64,000 bases of DNA, from contig NC_084599.1 of the NCBI RefSeq assembly GCF_033807715.1, positions 27,812,125 to 27,876,124 on the forward strand, in the 5' to 3' direction. Both the position numbers and the translations under genes were made by a program. Positions within the stretch are counted from its first letter, which is position 1. Each line of letters opens with the position of its first letter. The stretch comes from Cololabis saira. Lineage: Eukaryota; Chordata; Actinopteri; Beloniformes; Belonidae. Positions 48,874-59,803 of the stretch are shown here, piece by piece. The notes below the pieces were generated by a model that was given only the letters and a program-made list of their open reading frames with translations, was not told the origin of the DNA and did not search any database.

Positions 48874-51359
48874 ACCAAGAAAGAGGGGGTTTGAATGGTA
48901 TCATTGAGAAAAAATAATTTACTTTTGGTAAAACCATCATTTTAATGGTGGCAATTCTTCCCATGAGTGAAATGGGGAGAGAGCTCCATCTGGAAAGATC
49001 ATCCTCTATTTTCTTTAAAAGCTGAACATAATTTAATTTTATTAACTCTGATAACCTAGGGGAGATGTTTATACCTAAATATCTAATGTTCCCTGATTAT
49101 AATTGAGTATTGGTTATATTCCTAAAATTGCAGTTAACACACAAAACAGTGGATTTAGACCAATAAATAGAATAGTCAGACAGAGATGAAAATCCCTCTA
49201 TGAGTGCAATTGTCTGTGATAGTGAAGTACGTGAGTTCTGGAGGAAGAGGAGTACGTAATCCGCATAAAGACTTATTTTGTGCTCTAATATTTTGCATTG
49301 TATACCTTTTAATATTTTGATTTTGTCTAATGGCTGCTGCTAAAGGTTCAATAAATATTGCAAATAGTGAGGGAGAGAGAGGGCAACCCTGTCTAGTGCC
49401 TGTTTCCAAGTTAAAACTTGTAGAGATTTGATCATTTGTCCTTACACGTGCCTTGGGAGAGCTGTATAATATTTTTATCCAGTCAATGAAAGATTGGCTA
49501 AATCCAAATTTATGTAAAGTTGCCAATAGAAACTTTCATTTTACTCGATCGAATGCTTTTTCAGCGTCTAAGGATATAATAGTAGTTTCCTGTTTATTGA
49601 TACTCGAATAATCTATAATATTTAATAATCTACGAATATTAGTAGAAGAATGTCTACCTTTATTGAAACCTGTTTGATCCGGATGTATAATAGAAGGGGT
49701 GACTCTTTTCAGGCGTGTGGTAAGAGCCTTGCTAATTAGTTTTAAGGTCCACGTTTATCAGTGATATTGCGCGGTAGCTCGATGGGAGCAAGGGATCCTT
49801 ATCTGGTTTTAATAAAAGACTAATGTTAGCAGAATTCATATTTAAGGGTAAGCTTTTATTGTCCCTAACATTTAAGATCATTTTATAAAAAGTTGTTCCT
49901 AATATTCTCCAGAATTCCTTATAGAATTCAGCTGGGAAACCATCTGGGCCCGGAGCTTTATTATTCGGCATATGTTGGAGAGCTTCATGGAGTTCTCCTA
50001 TTGAAAGCGGTGAGTCTAAGTTCATAACCTGCTCATGATGTAACTTCGGCAGATTAATTTTCCCAAGAAACTCGTTGATGGATTGGTCGGATGGCTCGAT
50101 TTGCGATGAATATAGTTTATAGTAAAAGTCTCTAAAAACTGAGTTTATTAAACAGGGATCATGTGTAATGACCCCTGATTGGTCCTTAATAGATGATATG
50201 GTTGCTTTCTCCCTATTTATTTTTAATTGATTTGCTAAATATTTCCCCGATCTGTTGGCGTGTGCAAAGTTTTCCAGGCGAAGCCTTTGTACTAAACTGT
50301 TTTTGCGCCAATTATTTTGTTTAATTCTATTTTAGTTTTACTTATTCTACTTATTCTTAAGAATATGTTCGTCTGCAGAGGTCCGGAAGGCCTCCTCTAG
50401 CATTTTAATTTTGCATTCTAATTCTTTTGTTTTTAAGTTATCTTTCCTTTTTTTATTCGAGGAGAAGGAGATTATTTTACCTCGCATTACTGCTTTTCCT
50501 GCTTCCCATAGGACACTCGCTGAAGTTTCCGGCTGATGATTGTTTTGCAAAAATATGTCCCATTCTTTCTTAAAAAAATTAATAAAGTCAGGGTCTTTAA
50601 GCAAAGATGTGTTAAATCTCCAGTTTTTAAAGGATGGTACGCTCCCCCTCTTCTCCAGAGTGAAAGTAACTGGTGCGTGATCACTAATAATGATTGGGTG
50701 AATTTGGGAATCTGAGATATCTCTCATCAGAGAGCTACTGACTAAAAAATAATCTAACCTAGAATGTGAGTGATGCACAGCTGAAAAAAAAGTGTAGTCC
50801 CTTAGAGTTGGGCGAAGAGAACGCCATGTATCGCAAAGACCCAGGTCATTCATATATTGTTTAACAATACTTGCTGACTGCCAACTCCTGTGTCCGCCTG
50901 CATTACTGAGCCTGTCCACTCCAGGGTCCAGAACCATGTTGAAGTCTCCTCCGATGATGACTGTGTTGTCTAGGTGAGCAGAAAGTGAGGTGAAAAAAGA
51001 GTGAAAAAACGAGGAGTCATCAACATTTGGACCATTAGAAATGCATAAATTCAAGCTTTGAATTTGCAAGACTAATATTAAATATCTACCCTCTGAGTCA
51101 ATGTGTGTGTCCTTTACATTCAAATTTACTCTTTTATTAATGACGATTGCTACCCCTCTTTGTCTGGAGTTGTAACAGGCTGAGAAAACATGCGGAACTG
51201 TGCCGTGGCCAATGTATCTGCTGAAGTTTTAACTAAGTGCGTCTCTTGTAGTAGGACAATGTCTGCCTGCAGGGTTTTTATCTGATTAAGAGGTTTCAGT
51301 CTCTTCGCCCTGTTCCCGGCTCCATTTACATTCCAAGTCAGGAACTTTAATTTATCCAT

Positions 51360-51809
51360 GATCCAATCATTGAAAGTAACATTATATGTAAGTGGTAATG
51401 TTGCATGAGAAACTGTTGTATGTGTGTGTGCCATGTTATTCTAAATGTGTGATATGTGTATTTGTACCAGTTTACCAAACCGAATGAGAAAGTGCAGCAG
51501 GGTGGGACATAAAGGGAAAAAAGAAAAAAAAGGGGAAAGGGAGTGAGTTGGGGGGGAGGGAGATAATTCTAATCATAAAAGAAAACAGAGAAAAGAAAAA
51601 AAAGAAAGAAAGAGGCAATCACCAGTGTGAGCCTATAACTTACCGAGACTAGCAGAGCAAGAATTATTAATACATTAATATGTACCGAAAATGTTTCATG
51701 TAGCTATATCTAATCTAATCACCAAGTGTTTATGTAGCTATATCTAATCTAATCACCATTTAGTGAGAAAGAAAGAGAGGAGAAGAAAGTAAATTTGTAC
51801 CTGTCCTTT
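51360..51809 (-). other. L1 inter-ORF region (broken copy)
   Basis: Sense-strand pyrimidine-rich, with two copies of a 'ggtgattagattagatatag' phrase at 51695-51765. Both features are shared with the intact copy at 59346-59803. Confidence 0.7.
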
Positions 51810-52583
51810 TTAGCAGAGCCAGGAAGTGATGTCCGGGTCGCGGTACAGTTGTCCGTTCACGTACAGCTTGTCCACGGTGATGACAGCACGAGCTCCCTCT
51901 GTCATGAGCCTCCTCCGGACCGGGAAGAGGACTCGGCGACGGTCCAGGATCTCCCGGGGGAACTGGTCGTTCACGGAGAACGGCAATCCGCGTAGCTGTG
52001 GCCCCCGTCTTCTCACCTGCTCCTTCTGCTTATAATGTTCAAACTTGGCAACAATGGGCCTGGGTCTCTGGGCTTCCGATCTTCTTCCTCCTAGGCGATG
52101 GACGCGGTGAAACGTGATGGAGTTCGCCATATCTTCCGGAAGTTTTAGGTGGTCCCGGATGAAATCCTGGACGGTTTGTTCAGGATCTTCATCAGGTTTC
52201 TCCGGGATCCCTAAGAACACCAGGTTGTCCCTCATGGACCGAGATTGAAGGTCTAAAACGGCCTCCTTTAAAGATTTATTCTCATTCTAGAGCCGGCTAA
52301 AACCCTCTGACATGGATTTCACCGAGTCCTTCAGACTGGTGTTTTCAGCCATCAATTTTTCCACCTGCTGGTTACCAAATTCAACCGCTTCTCTTAATGA
52401 CTGGAATTCCTTGTGCAGGACTTCCACCAGGGATAAACAGGCATCATGGGAGGCCAAACGGGCGTCGATAGACCTCAGAATGTCGTTGGTGGTATTTCCT
52501 GGGGGAGAGATTGCTCCGGGGGAATCCTCAGGCCGGGACCGCTTGGGAGTGGACGTAGCTGCGCCACCAGACTTCTTCACCAT
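51810..52583 (-). pseudogene. L1 ORF1 (RNA-binding chaperone), interrupted by a stop
   Basis: On the minus strand, residues from ATG 52583 read 'MVKKSGGAATSTPKRSRPED', a coiled-coil-like segment ('LREAVEFGNQQVEKLMAENT'), then a TAG after 'SEGFSRL' (52287). Beyond it the C-terminal half continues in frame from 52235 ('MRDNLVFLGIPEKPDEDPEQ', 'ITFHRVHRLGGRR', 'PFSVNDQFPREILDRRRVLF'). This is the ORF1p layout: coiled coil, RRM-like and C-terminal domain. The equivalent position in the intact copy encodes Gln. The nonsense codon alone would separate trimerisation and RNA-binding domains. Confidence 0.88.
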
Positions 52584-52820
52584 GACTATTCTCTCAAAAC
52601 ACTCGTCTATGAATGGGTCTAAAGATTCGCTTTGCTCCAGGTTGGGTTCGTAACTGTATAATCTGTCTATAAACTACCCTTTTGTTATTTTAATCTGAGT
52701 TTATGTTCGTTTTTAAAGCATTTATTGAAAATAAAAGTACTACCTGGCCATGTTGGATTCTGCTGCCTCGTAGCTCTCGCGATATTACCACATCTCGTGG
52801 TGCGTTCACTGCTGCTCGGA
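52584..52820 (-). promoter_or_regulatory. L1 5' UTR / internal promoter (broken copy)
   Basis: Carries one copy of the 24-bp 'gcagcgaacgcaccacgaga' unit that is tandemly doubled in the intact copy, followed by 'aacatggcc' in the sense orientation, a YY1-like core. Role inferred from position and from the known function of L1 5' UTRs. Confidence 0.5.
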
Positions 52821-53415
52821 GAATCTCACGTGTCCTCATTCCTGTCGGCTGACCCCGGTAGCACGAGTTGGCTACAGTACAAAAGTACAAAAGTGAGCAG
52901 CAAGATGGGGATAAAGTGCACAACAGTAAGTAAACAATGCAAGGCTCCGATAAAAAGCAGCAGCAATAACCAGCAAAAAGCCACATTAACAATAATAACA
53001 TTACATAGATAAGTACAAGACAATGTAAAGGAATCGTTATCAATTGGAATCGAAAGATCACCTTCTCCTCTCTGTTGCATTTAGATCTCTAATGGCACAA
53101 TGATTATTATGGTTATTCATTATTGTTATTATTATTTACATCATTATTATTATTTACATAAATTAGATATAACTCAGTTCCATATAAATAAAATGGTGAC
53201 GAGATCAGATGAATCTGGAATATTAAGTTAATCAATAACCATCTTATTATTAAAAACAAACAAAAGAATAGCGTTCTTATGTATAGAAAAATACATAGGC
53301 TACATGTCCTGGTATCGAATCAAATGTTTGGAGATACTTTAGATAAGGTCCACCTTGTTGTCTAATAATCTCAAAGTTCTTTGTTGACGTGGCAGTGTAT
53401 TTAGCACGGTTTTAG
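52821..53415. other. Noncoding, nothing recognised
   Basis: AT-rich DNA immediately upstream of the broken L1's 5' end; simple TTA/ATT-rich patch at 53095-53165. Confidence 0.3.
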
Positions 53416-53424
53416 ATAATTTCT

Positions 53425-53685
53425 GATCATTTTTGACGACTTTTGGGGTTTGTTTTCATCATCGTGCTATAAGGCGGAAGACACCATGGTCGCCGCCATA
53501 TTGCCGTTGTGTTTACTAGTAACGCGCATCGTATTGGTGCAGCGGGATCACGTGACGACCGTGCCTCTACCCACGGATGAAAAATCTTACTACGCTCAGA
53601 AGAAACTAGTACCGTTTTGCGGTCCCGATCACGGGACTGTTGCGGGGTTTTGAGCTCCGAACTTCTACTTATAAGGTGAGTATGA
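53425..53685 (+). promoter_or_regulatory. Candidate CpG-rich promoter/first exon
   Basis: About two dozen CpG dinucleotides fall in about 250 bp, against an AT-rich, CpG-poor background. Visible motifs are 'ggcggaagac' (ETS-like CGGAAG, 53473), 'gccgccatattg' (YY1-like, 53493), 'gatcacgtgacg' (CACGTG E-box, 53546) and 'gatcacggga'. A consensus splice donor 'ataaggtgagta' lies at 53671-53682. The arrangement resembles a TATA-less housekeeping promoter with a noncoding first exon on the plus strand. The open frame 53450-53653 has no recognisable family. It could instead be a fragment of an unrecognised transposon, since downstream exons are not identifiable here. Confidence 0.3.
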
Positions 53686-53689
53686 ATCA

Positions 53690-56375
53690 ATCTTTTTTAT
53701 AATGTAAAGATTGTGTAGTCCCCAAAGGTGGGAGCGGGATAAAACGATAACGGGGTTCACCTTACGGCCTAATAGTAACACCCCTCCCCATCAGCAACTC
53801 CTTCAGAGACATTTCACAGACTTTTTTTTTTTTAGTGGCTTATACTGTACCTCACATTGCATATGTGACATGAGTCCTTTTAGGTCCTGTTTACTGCTGG
53901 TTTTAAAACACACTTGGAACACACTTTAAATAGCATTGACATCTCATTACTTGAACCACATAAGTGGTCTGGACCATATGGACTGCATCCATTTAGCAGT
54001 GCAACCACATTTAAGGGTTGCTTACATAACTGACGTCTTATGAAGGACATACACATTTGGTCATGCAAGAATGGTTTCATATACAATTCCAAATTAATAA
54101 GTGGGAGACATAAAGCACCATGACAACACAAAACCACAATATTATGGACTTGTCCGTGTTGTTTTGATTTACCTATAAACGTTTTTCTTTGTATTTCCAA
54201 CATATCTCATTCCAACATATCTCATTTCTGATTTGCTCTCTCTCTCTGAAGCCTTTTAGTACCTGCCATGTTTTTGTATATTTTCAAATCGCCATTACTG
54301 TTGAATATGTACAGTTTATCAGTCGTATCTCCAAAAACAAACAAACAAAATCCATTAGACAGTTAAAAAGTTGGCCATTTGGTCTTTGCAGGCAGAAATT
54401 ATGTACCTGTTTTATTTGCATTCTGGGTCAGGGAGTGTGATCCGATCACAAATTGTCACTCAAGATACATTTACACATGTTAGTGCCAGGTGTGAGCAGA
54501 TGTGCCAGGTATGAACAGATGGATTTTAATACCAGGCATAAACAGGGCCTTACAGTGTGCGAAGGACAGGGGGAGTCTGCAATCTGTAGTTACCTCTTGT
54601 GCTCTGAAAAAGAAACATGGATGTTTATAATATGCTCAAAATGTTACCTGAAATTTGTGTAATGGTCATGAGATGACTGGAATTAACAGATTAAGCATTA
54701 TCTGGCCAGATTACTTTGCTACACATGCTGAACGAACTGTTGGTCAAATTGGGCTCTTCTGCTTTCTTTGCAAGCAGAATTATTTATGGTTAGTGGGGGT
54801 GTTGCTGTCCTCTGTCTCCACAGTTCCTTTGGCCATTTCTCTGCTTGGCTTTGTGGGACATAGTGGGTCAGCGAGACACGTTCATTGCATATTGAAGAGA
54901 TTTTTTTTAAATATTATGGTATCCAAGAATTTTTTCCTCTCTTTTTTTGAAAAAAGTAGTTGGCAGATTGATTGATCAGTATGTTTAAGGAGTATGCTTT
55001 GGACTATGATGTTTTAAATCCGTTTTGCTTGTATTCCATGTATGACTGTAATTACCTTGATACATTTAAATAAAACTATACAACATGGGGTAAAGACATA
55101 ACAATAAATTAAATAAAAAACCTGGTTAATTTAAACAATTCACTAAGTATTTGCATCTACAGGCACAAGCATGGGCAGTAAACCTGCAATTGCTTTTGAA
55201 CAAAAGGAGCTGAGATCTCACTATTGGAAGCCTATTAAAATGTATTTTCTGTCTCAGTTAATCTCTAAAAATCTTTGTAGGTAGTATAGATGAGAAACTC
55301 TTTCAGAAGGATATTTTATCTTTGACCACTCAAAGGAACTATAATTGGCAAAACATGCAAAATACCTGGGAGTGGACAGTTCTCTGAAGCATAAATAATA
55401 AATATATGAAGCACTGTTAAAAAAAAGTTAAAAAAAAGGAAGTTCTGCAAAATATAGGGACAAATCAAAAATAATGTTAAGTGGTTGTCTTGAACAGACC
55501 AATAAAGTCAATAAATGAATAAGTACACGACAGCAGGCCATGATTAAACAGTTAATAGAAAAGCATTTGTCGAAGAGTGTGACTGGATGCCGATTACACA
55601 GCTTGAGCTCTGCAATAAAATATCAAAGATACCACATCAGCAGCACAAGTTTACTGCACTGTTCTAAGATATCATTATTGTCTAGGTATGGGTTTGGCTT
55701 CAATTACTTTTTAATACTGAGCGTATGAGGTTCCTAATAGCAGATGCATATAGAGGGAACCCTGGACATGTTTGGACTGAAACCAGTGATATGAGTCCAA
55801 CCAGCTTTTGTAAACTCACTGTAAAAGAAAAAAACAAATAAGGAAACCACCAACAGTATTTTAATTGACTGATAAGTTAGAAAACAGCATTTTTTTTCCC
55901 ATTTCTTTAGCATATTTAAAATGAGCATACAAAAAGCCTCACCACATAAAGCCTCTTCCTTTGTTGTTTATTTAGATCCACACTCCATGACCAAGCTCCT
56001 TTCTCTTTCTCAACATTTCTGCCTAAATGAGCCAAAGAGGGGAAGAGTTTGGCCCTTTCATCACATCATGAGAGCAGAGAAGCATTCAGATTCTATGTAA
56101 TCAAGAGGAAGCTAAGCACAGCATGAGCAGAATATCCTTATATGTTCAGATGAACTGTAAAAATGAATCAGTATGAACCGAAGCACATTGGAGTTCCATA
56201 AAAAAGAAGGTACACACAGTTTCTATTGTAAAGTTTAACATATCAGGTTATAATCCTAACCTGGTTTTAAAATTGGGTAACTGCAAATTCATACCACCAT
56301 TAACATATTTGACAAAGGTAAGCCAATACATGAAAGCAATTTCTATTAAAATAAGTCCAGCTGATATAGACATAG
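53690..56375. other. Noncoding, nothing recognised
   Basis: AT-rich DNA. If the promoter candidate upstream is real, this would be intron 1 sequence. No exon was recognised. Confidence 0.3.
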
Positions 56376-56632
56376 GCAATGGCGGATCTAGGGAGTGGCT
56401 ACTTGGGCTAAAACCCCGGATGTTTTCTCAAAAGCGCTAAATCTCACTTCTGAGCTGGTCTGAGTATAATGTGCAGTACTGGAATTCACCAGAGAGTGGC
56501 ATCGTGAGCAGGAAAGTAGCATGTAGCATGCCTGTCCAGAAGAAGCAGGGTTTCCCTCTCGTCGCTGCCAGCTTCTACGAGTCGAACACCTCCGCGGCAA
56601 ATTTTAAAAGGATAAGCCAGAGGTGGATATCA

Positions 56633-56733
56633 ATGGATATCAGAAGCTTTTTCAAAAAGCAGATAGCCCCACCGCCACCAGCACCAGCAGCAGCAGCAGC
56701 TGCTGCTGCTAAACAGACTGATGTTCCAGGTTA
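56633..56733 (+). pseudogene. hAT transposase N-terminal exon-like segment
   Basis: Starts 'MDIRSFFKKQ', an N-terminus style seen in TTF-finger hAT proteins and their ZMYM-like relatives. It continues with a Pro/Ala low-complexity stretch (a GCA/GCT run, 56688-56712) and ends 'KQTDVPG' at a possible splice donor (cag/gttagt, 56730). The open frame extends upstream to 56471, with no recognisable domain there. The assignment is by resemblance and by the downstream TTF region. Confidence 0.35.
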
Positions 56734-57621
56734 GTGAAGCTTTGACTGATTTTGCTAGCTGGCTAGCAGTATTAGCCATGACGTCCTGTATTTCAGCCAA
56801 AAGAGGCATGACCCAGATGGGATGTTGTTTGTCTCGGCACAGGTAAAGGGAAGATGTTAGGGGAAGAAATGAACAGAATTGGAAATCGCAAACATTTTTG
56901 GAGAAAGCAAAAGAGGATACAGGAGATGAAAAGGGGTTAAGACTAAAGGATTGAAAAACAGAGATCTGCATTTCCATCAGATGAACTTGTATTTGTCACT
57001 GGAGCAATTTGCTAAAAAAAGAGGTTCCCACATCTTGTGACTGCACAACAACGCAAAATCATCACCCCTCCACTACCATGTTTGACAGGGCCTATGAGGT
57101 TATATTCTGTTTTTTTGGGGCGGGGTTAAAGCAAATTAAACTGGTTAAAGTACGCAGGCATGGACTAGTAGGGCGTACCGGGTAAAGCCGGGTGGACCAA
57201 TGCATACATTTTGGGCTGTCATAATTTTATCAAAAAAAATAAAAATGTGATCTGAGATATTAAATGCGAAATGATACGTAATGCAACCATTGGTAGATTT
57301 CTTGAAGGTCACTGGGCTAATTCAATGAAGTCTCTAAGCTTGAAACTGGTTTGCAGACATTACAAAAACAGAATGACACAGTCATAAACATCAGTGAAGT
57401 GTCATAAATATTCATGACAAATGTTATGTTAATGACAGGCTCACATCACTCTTGTATAAACACCTATAAAGTGTTATCTTAGCTTGTACAGCTTACAATT
57501 ATGATCATGTAATATTTGTGAAACATTGCTTTGATGAAATGGATGATTAATCATTGGTAGATAACCAGAGAAATAACACCAGTGAAATTAACATTTCTGC
57601 CTATCTCTGTTTTTATTCAAG

Positions 57622-57955
57622 ACAGACTGTTGAAATAGGAGTGGAAGAGTCAAGGGGAGATCAGGCAATGGTTGATTATTCCACAAAGAGGCAGGAATTT
57701 TTAAAGTCTCATCCATGGCAGGATGCCACAAACCCTGTCGTCCAAAGACTCTTCACGAGAACAGAAGACATAGCATGGAAATGGCTGACATATAGTAATT
57801 AACGCCATGCTTTATTTTGTTATGCTTCTCTTTTAGTAAGCCCAATGATTCAAGTGCTTTTATTAGAGGCATGATAGACTGGAGGCATGTGCACCAAAGA
57901 ATAAAGGAGCATGAGAGAGGCATGGCACATAGACAGTGTGCTGATGCATATTTTT
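57622..57955 (+). pseudogene. TTF-type zinc finger of a hAT transposase
   Basis: After a pyrimidine-rich acceptor-like 'tttttattcaag', the plus strand encodes 'DYSTKRQEFLKSHPWQ' and 'WKWLTYSN', then an in-frame stop. After a frame change come 'ALFCYA', 'DSSAFIRGMIDWRHVHQR' and 'IKEHERGMAHRQCADAYF'. The order (R..FL..P, WL.YS, .FC..C.LF, G..DW.H...R...HE....H..C) is the TTF DNA-binding finger of hAT transposases. One of the finger Cys codons reads Ser in the present frame. Disrupted and truncated, hence dead. Confidence 0.65.
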
Positions 57956-58110
57956 CAGTGTTGGGGTAGTTACTCAAAAAAAGTAATCCATAACATATTA
58001 CTAGTTACTTTTAAAAAAAGTAATCCCTTACACTACTTAGTTACTGGCTGCTGAAAGTAACTAGTTACATTACTAGTTACATTACTTTTGGATTACTCCG
58101 CAATATCACC
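57956..58110. mobile_element. 'cagtgttgggg' TIR-element fragment, second copy
   Basis: The left end 'cagtgttggggtagttactc' and reiterated 'actagttac'/'agtaat' interior match the same fish repeat family as 32773. No right end was identified. Confidence 0.5.
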
Positions 58111-58150
58111 TGAGCTGCACCATAACTCGATTGCCAATGAACAACATATA

Positions 58151-58312
58151 CAGGACTGTCTCAGAAAATTTGAATATTGTGATTTTCTGTAATGCAATTA
58201 AAAAAACAAAAATGTCATACATTCTGGATTCATTACAAATCAACTGAAATATTGCAAGCCTTTTATTATTTTAATATTGCTGATCATGGTTTACAACTTA
58301 AGAAAACTCAAA
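58151..58312. mobile_element. Hairpin DNA element, copy 2 (abuts the L1 5' end)
   Basis: The left arm 'caggactgtctcagaaaatt' ... 'gctgatcatggtttacaac' joins to 'ttaagaaaactcaaa' and stops exactly where the L1 5' UTR begins, so the L1 appears inserted within this element. Confidence 0.6.
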
Positions 58313-58562
58313 GCAGCGAACGCACCACGAGATGGAGCAGCGAACGCACCACGAGATGTGGTAGTATCGCGAGAACGAGGTAGCAGAATCCAACATGGCG
58401 AGGTAATACTTTCGTTTTCAATAAATGCTTTAAAAACGATTATATTCTCAGTTTAAAATAACGAAAGGGTAGTTTATAGTTAGATTATATAATTCCGAAC
58501 CCAACCTGGAGCAAAGCGAATCTTTAGACGCATCTATAGACGAGTATTTTGAGAGATTTGTC
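58313..58562 (+). promoter_or_regulatory. L1 5' UTR / internal promoter with doubled 24-bp unit
   Basis: Two adjacent 24-bp units (58313-58336 and 58337-58360) share 'gcagcgaacgcaccacgaga' + 'tg' and differ only in the last two bases. Downstream, 'caacatggcg' (58391-58400) resembles a YY1 site. No TATA box precedes it. L1 5' UTRs are known to hold internal Pol II promoters, in mammals with a YY1 site near the start; function here is inferred from position. Confidence 0.55.
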
Positions 58563-59345
58563 ATGGTGAAGAAGTCTGGGGGCGCGTCCTCCGGCGCTTC
58601 CTCCACGCCGAAGCGTTGCCGTCCTGAGGATTCCCCTGGAGCAATTTCTCCTCCAGGAAATACCACCGAGGACATTCTGAGGTCCATTGACACCCGCTTG
58701 GCCTCCCATGACTCCCGTTTATCCCTGGTGGAAGTCCTGCACAAGGAATTCCAGTCATTAAGAGAAGCTGTGGAATACGGTAACCAGCAGGTGGAAAAAT
58801 TGATGGCTGAAAACACCAATCTGAAGAAGTCGATGAAATCCATGTCAGAGGGTTTTAGCCGACTCCAAAATGAAAATAAATCTTTAAAGGAGGCCGTTTT
58901 AGACCTTCAAGCTCGTTCCATGAGGGACAACTTGGTGTTCTCGGGGATCCCGGAAAAACCTGATGAAGATCCTGAACAATCCGTCCAGGATTTCATCCGG
59001 AACCACCTGAAGCTTCCAGAAGACCTGGCGAACTCCATCACGTTTCACCGCGTCCATCGCCTAGGAGGAAGAAGACCCGAAGCCCAGAGACCCAGGCCCA
59101 TTGTTGCTAAATTCGAACACTATAAAGACAAAGAGCTTGTGAGAAGAAGGGGGCCACAGCTACGCGGATTGCCGTTCTCCGTGAACGACCAGTTCCCCCG
59201 GGAGATCCTGGACCGTCGCCGAGTCCTCTTCCCGGTCCGGAGGAGGTTCATGACGGAGGGATCTCGTGCTGTCATCACCGTGGACAAGCTGTACGTGAAC
59301 GGACAACTGTACCGCGACTCCAACATCACGCCCTGGCTCTTCTAA
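58563..59345 (+). CDS. L1 ORF1 protein (trimeric RNA-binding chaperone)
   Basis: 260 residues, complete. ORF1p coats L1 RNA in cis and is needed for retrotransposition. Residues 1-40 are basic and Ser/Pro-rich. Residues about 45-120 form a coiled coil with heptad-like 'LREAVEYGNQQVEKLMAENT' and 'ENKSLKEAVLDLQARS'. Residues about 120-200 are the RRM-like domain ('RDNLVFSGIPEKPDED', 'ITFHRVHRLGGRR', 'RPRPIVAKFEHYKDKE'). The C-terminal domain follows ('FSVNDQFPREILDRRRVLFP', 'GSRAVITVDKLYVNGQLY'), ending 'WLF'. This matches the L1 Transposase_22 architecture. The ATG at 58563 is supported by the matching start in the broken copy and by the absence of upstream in-frame similarity. Function is by family; activity is not shown. 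Confidence 0.93.
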   Translation: MVKKSGGASSGASSTPKRCRPEDSPGAISPPGNTTEDILRSIDTRLASHDSRLSLVEVLHKEFQSLREAVEYGNQQVEKLMAENTNLKKSMKSMSEGFSRLQNENKSLKEAVLDLQARSMRDNLVFSGIPEKPDEDPEQSVQDFIRNHLKLPEDLANSITFHRVHRLGGRRPEAQRPRPIVAKFEHYKDKELVRRRGPQLRGLPFSVNDQFPREILDRRRVLFPVRRRFMTEGSRAVITVDKLYVNGQLYRDSNITPWLF

Positions 59346-59803
59346 AAAAGGATGAGTACAAAATTTACTTTCTTTTCCTCTCTTTCTTTCTTACTAACTG
59401 GTGATTAGGTTAGATATAGTTACATAAACACTTGGTGATTAGATTAGATATAGTTTCATAAAATATTCTCGGCATATATTAATGTATTAATAATTCTTGC
59501 TCTGCTAGTCTCGGTAAGTTATAGGCTCACACTGGTGATTGCCTTTCTCTCTCTTTTTTTTACTTTCTCTATTTCTTTTTCTATCATGTTTAGAATTATC
59601 TCCCTCCCCCCCACCTCACTCCCTTTCCCCTTTTTTTTTCTTTTTTCCCTCTATGTCCCACTCTGCTGCACTTTCTTTCTCGGTTTGGTAAATTGGTACA
59701 AACACACATTTCACACATCTAGAATAACATGGCACACACACATACAACAGCTTTTCATGCAACATTACCACTTACATATAATGTTACTTTCAATGATTGG
59801 ATT
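59346..59803 (+). other. L1 inter-ORF region, long and pyrimidine-rich
   Basis: About 380-460 nt separate ORF1 from ORF2. It contains a tandem pair of a unit of about 37 nt ('ggtgattaggttagatatag', 59400 and 59433) and a strong sense-strand pyrimidine tract (59541-59668). All are also present in the paralogue. Confidence 0.7.

Larger units (their letters stand above)
46302..51359 (-). pseudogene. L1 ORF2 (endonuclease/reverse transcriptase), fragmented
   Basis: Native start corresponds to ATG complement at 51357-51359 ('MDKLKFLTWNVNGAG'). Endonuclease blocks are in separate open segments: 51150-51434 ('LLQETHLV') and 50347-51123 ('IIGGDFNMVLDP', 'IISDHAPV'), with a frameshift between them. 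Reverse transcriptase blocks lie at 49732-50025 ('NNKAPGPDGFPAEFYKEFW') and 49176-49526 ('GTRQGCPLSPSLFAIF'). A frame change falls just before the YADD region (about 49258), and the Cys/His C-terminal part is at 46302-47120. Two insertions (47241-47506 and 47782-48873) split the connecting region. The intact copy at 59804-63559 shows what is missing. Not functional. Confidence 0.9.
56376..57955 (+). mobile_element. hAT (TTF-finger type) transposon, 5' part
   Basis: The left end lies about 'ggcaatggcggatctaggga' (56378). It is followed by an N-terminal exon-like ORF and, after about 0.9 kb, a TTF-type zinc-finger region that is cut off at 57955 by a 'cagtgttggggtag' element. The right terminus is not in the window or was lost, so no TIR pair or target duplication is available. 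Classification rests on the encoded protein segments. Confidence 0.55.
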
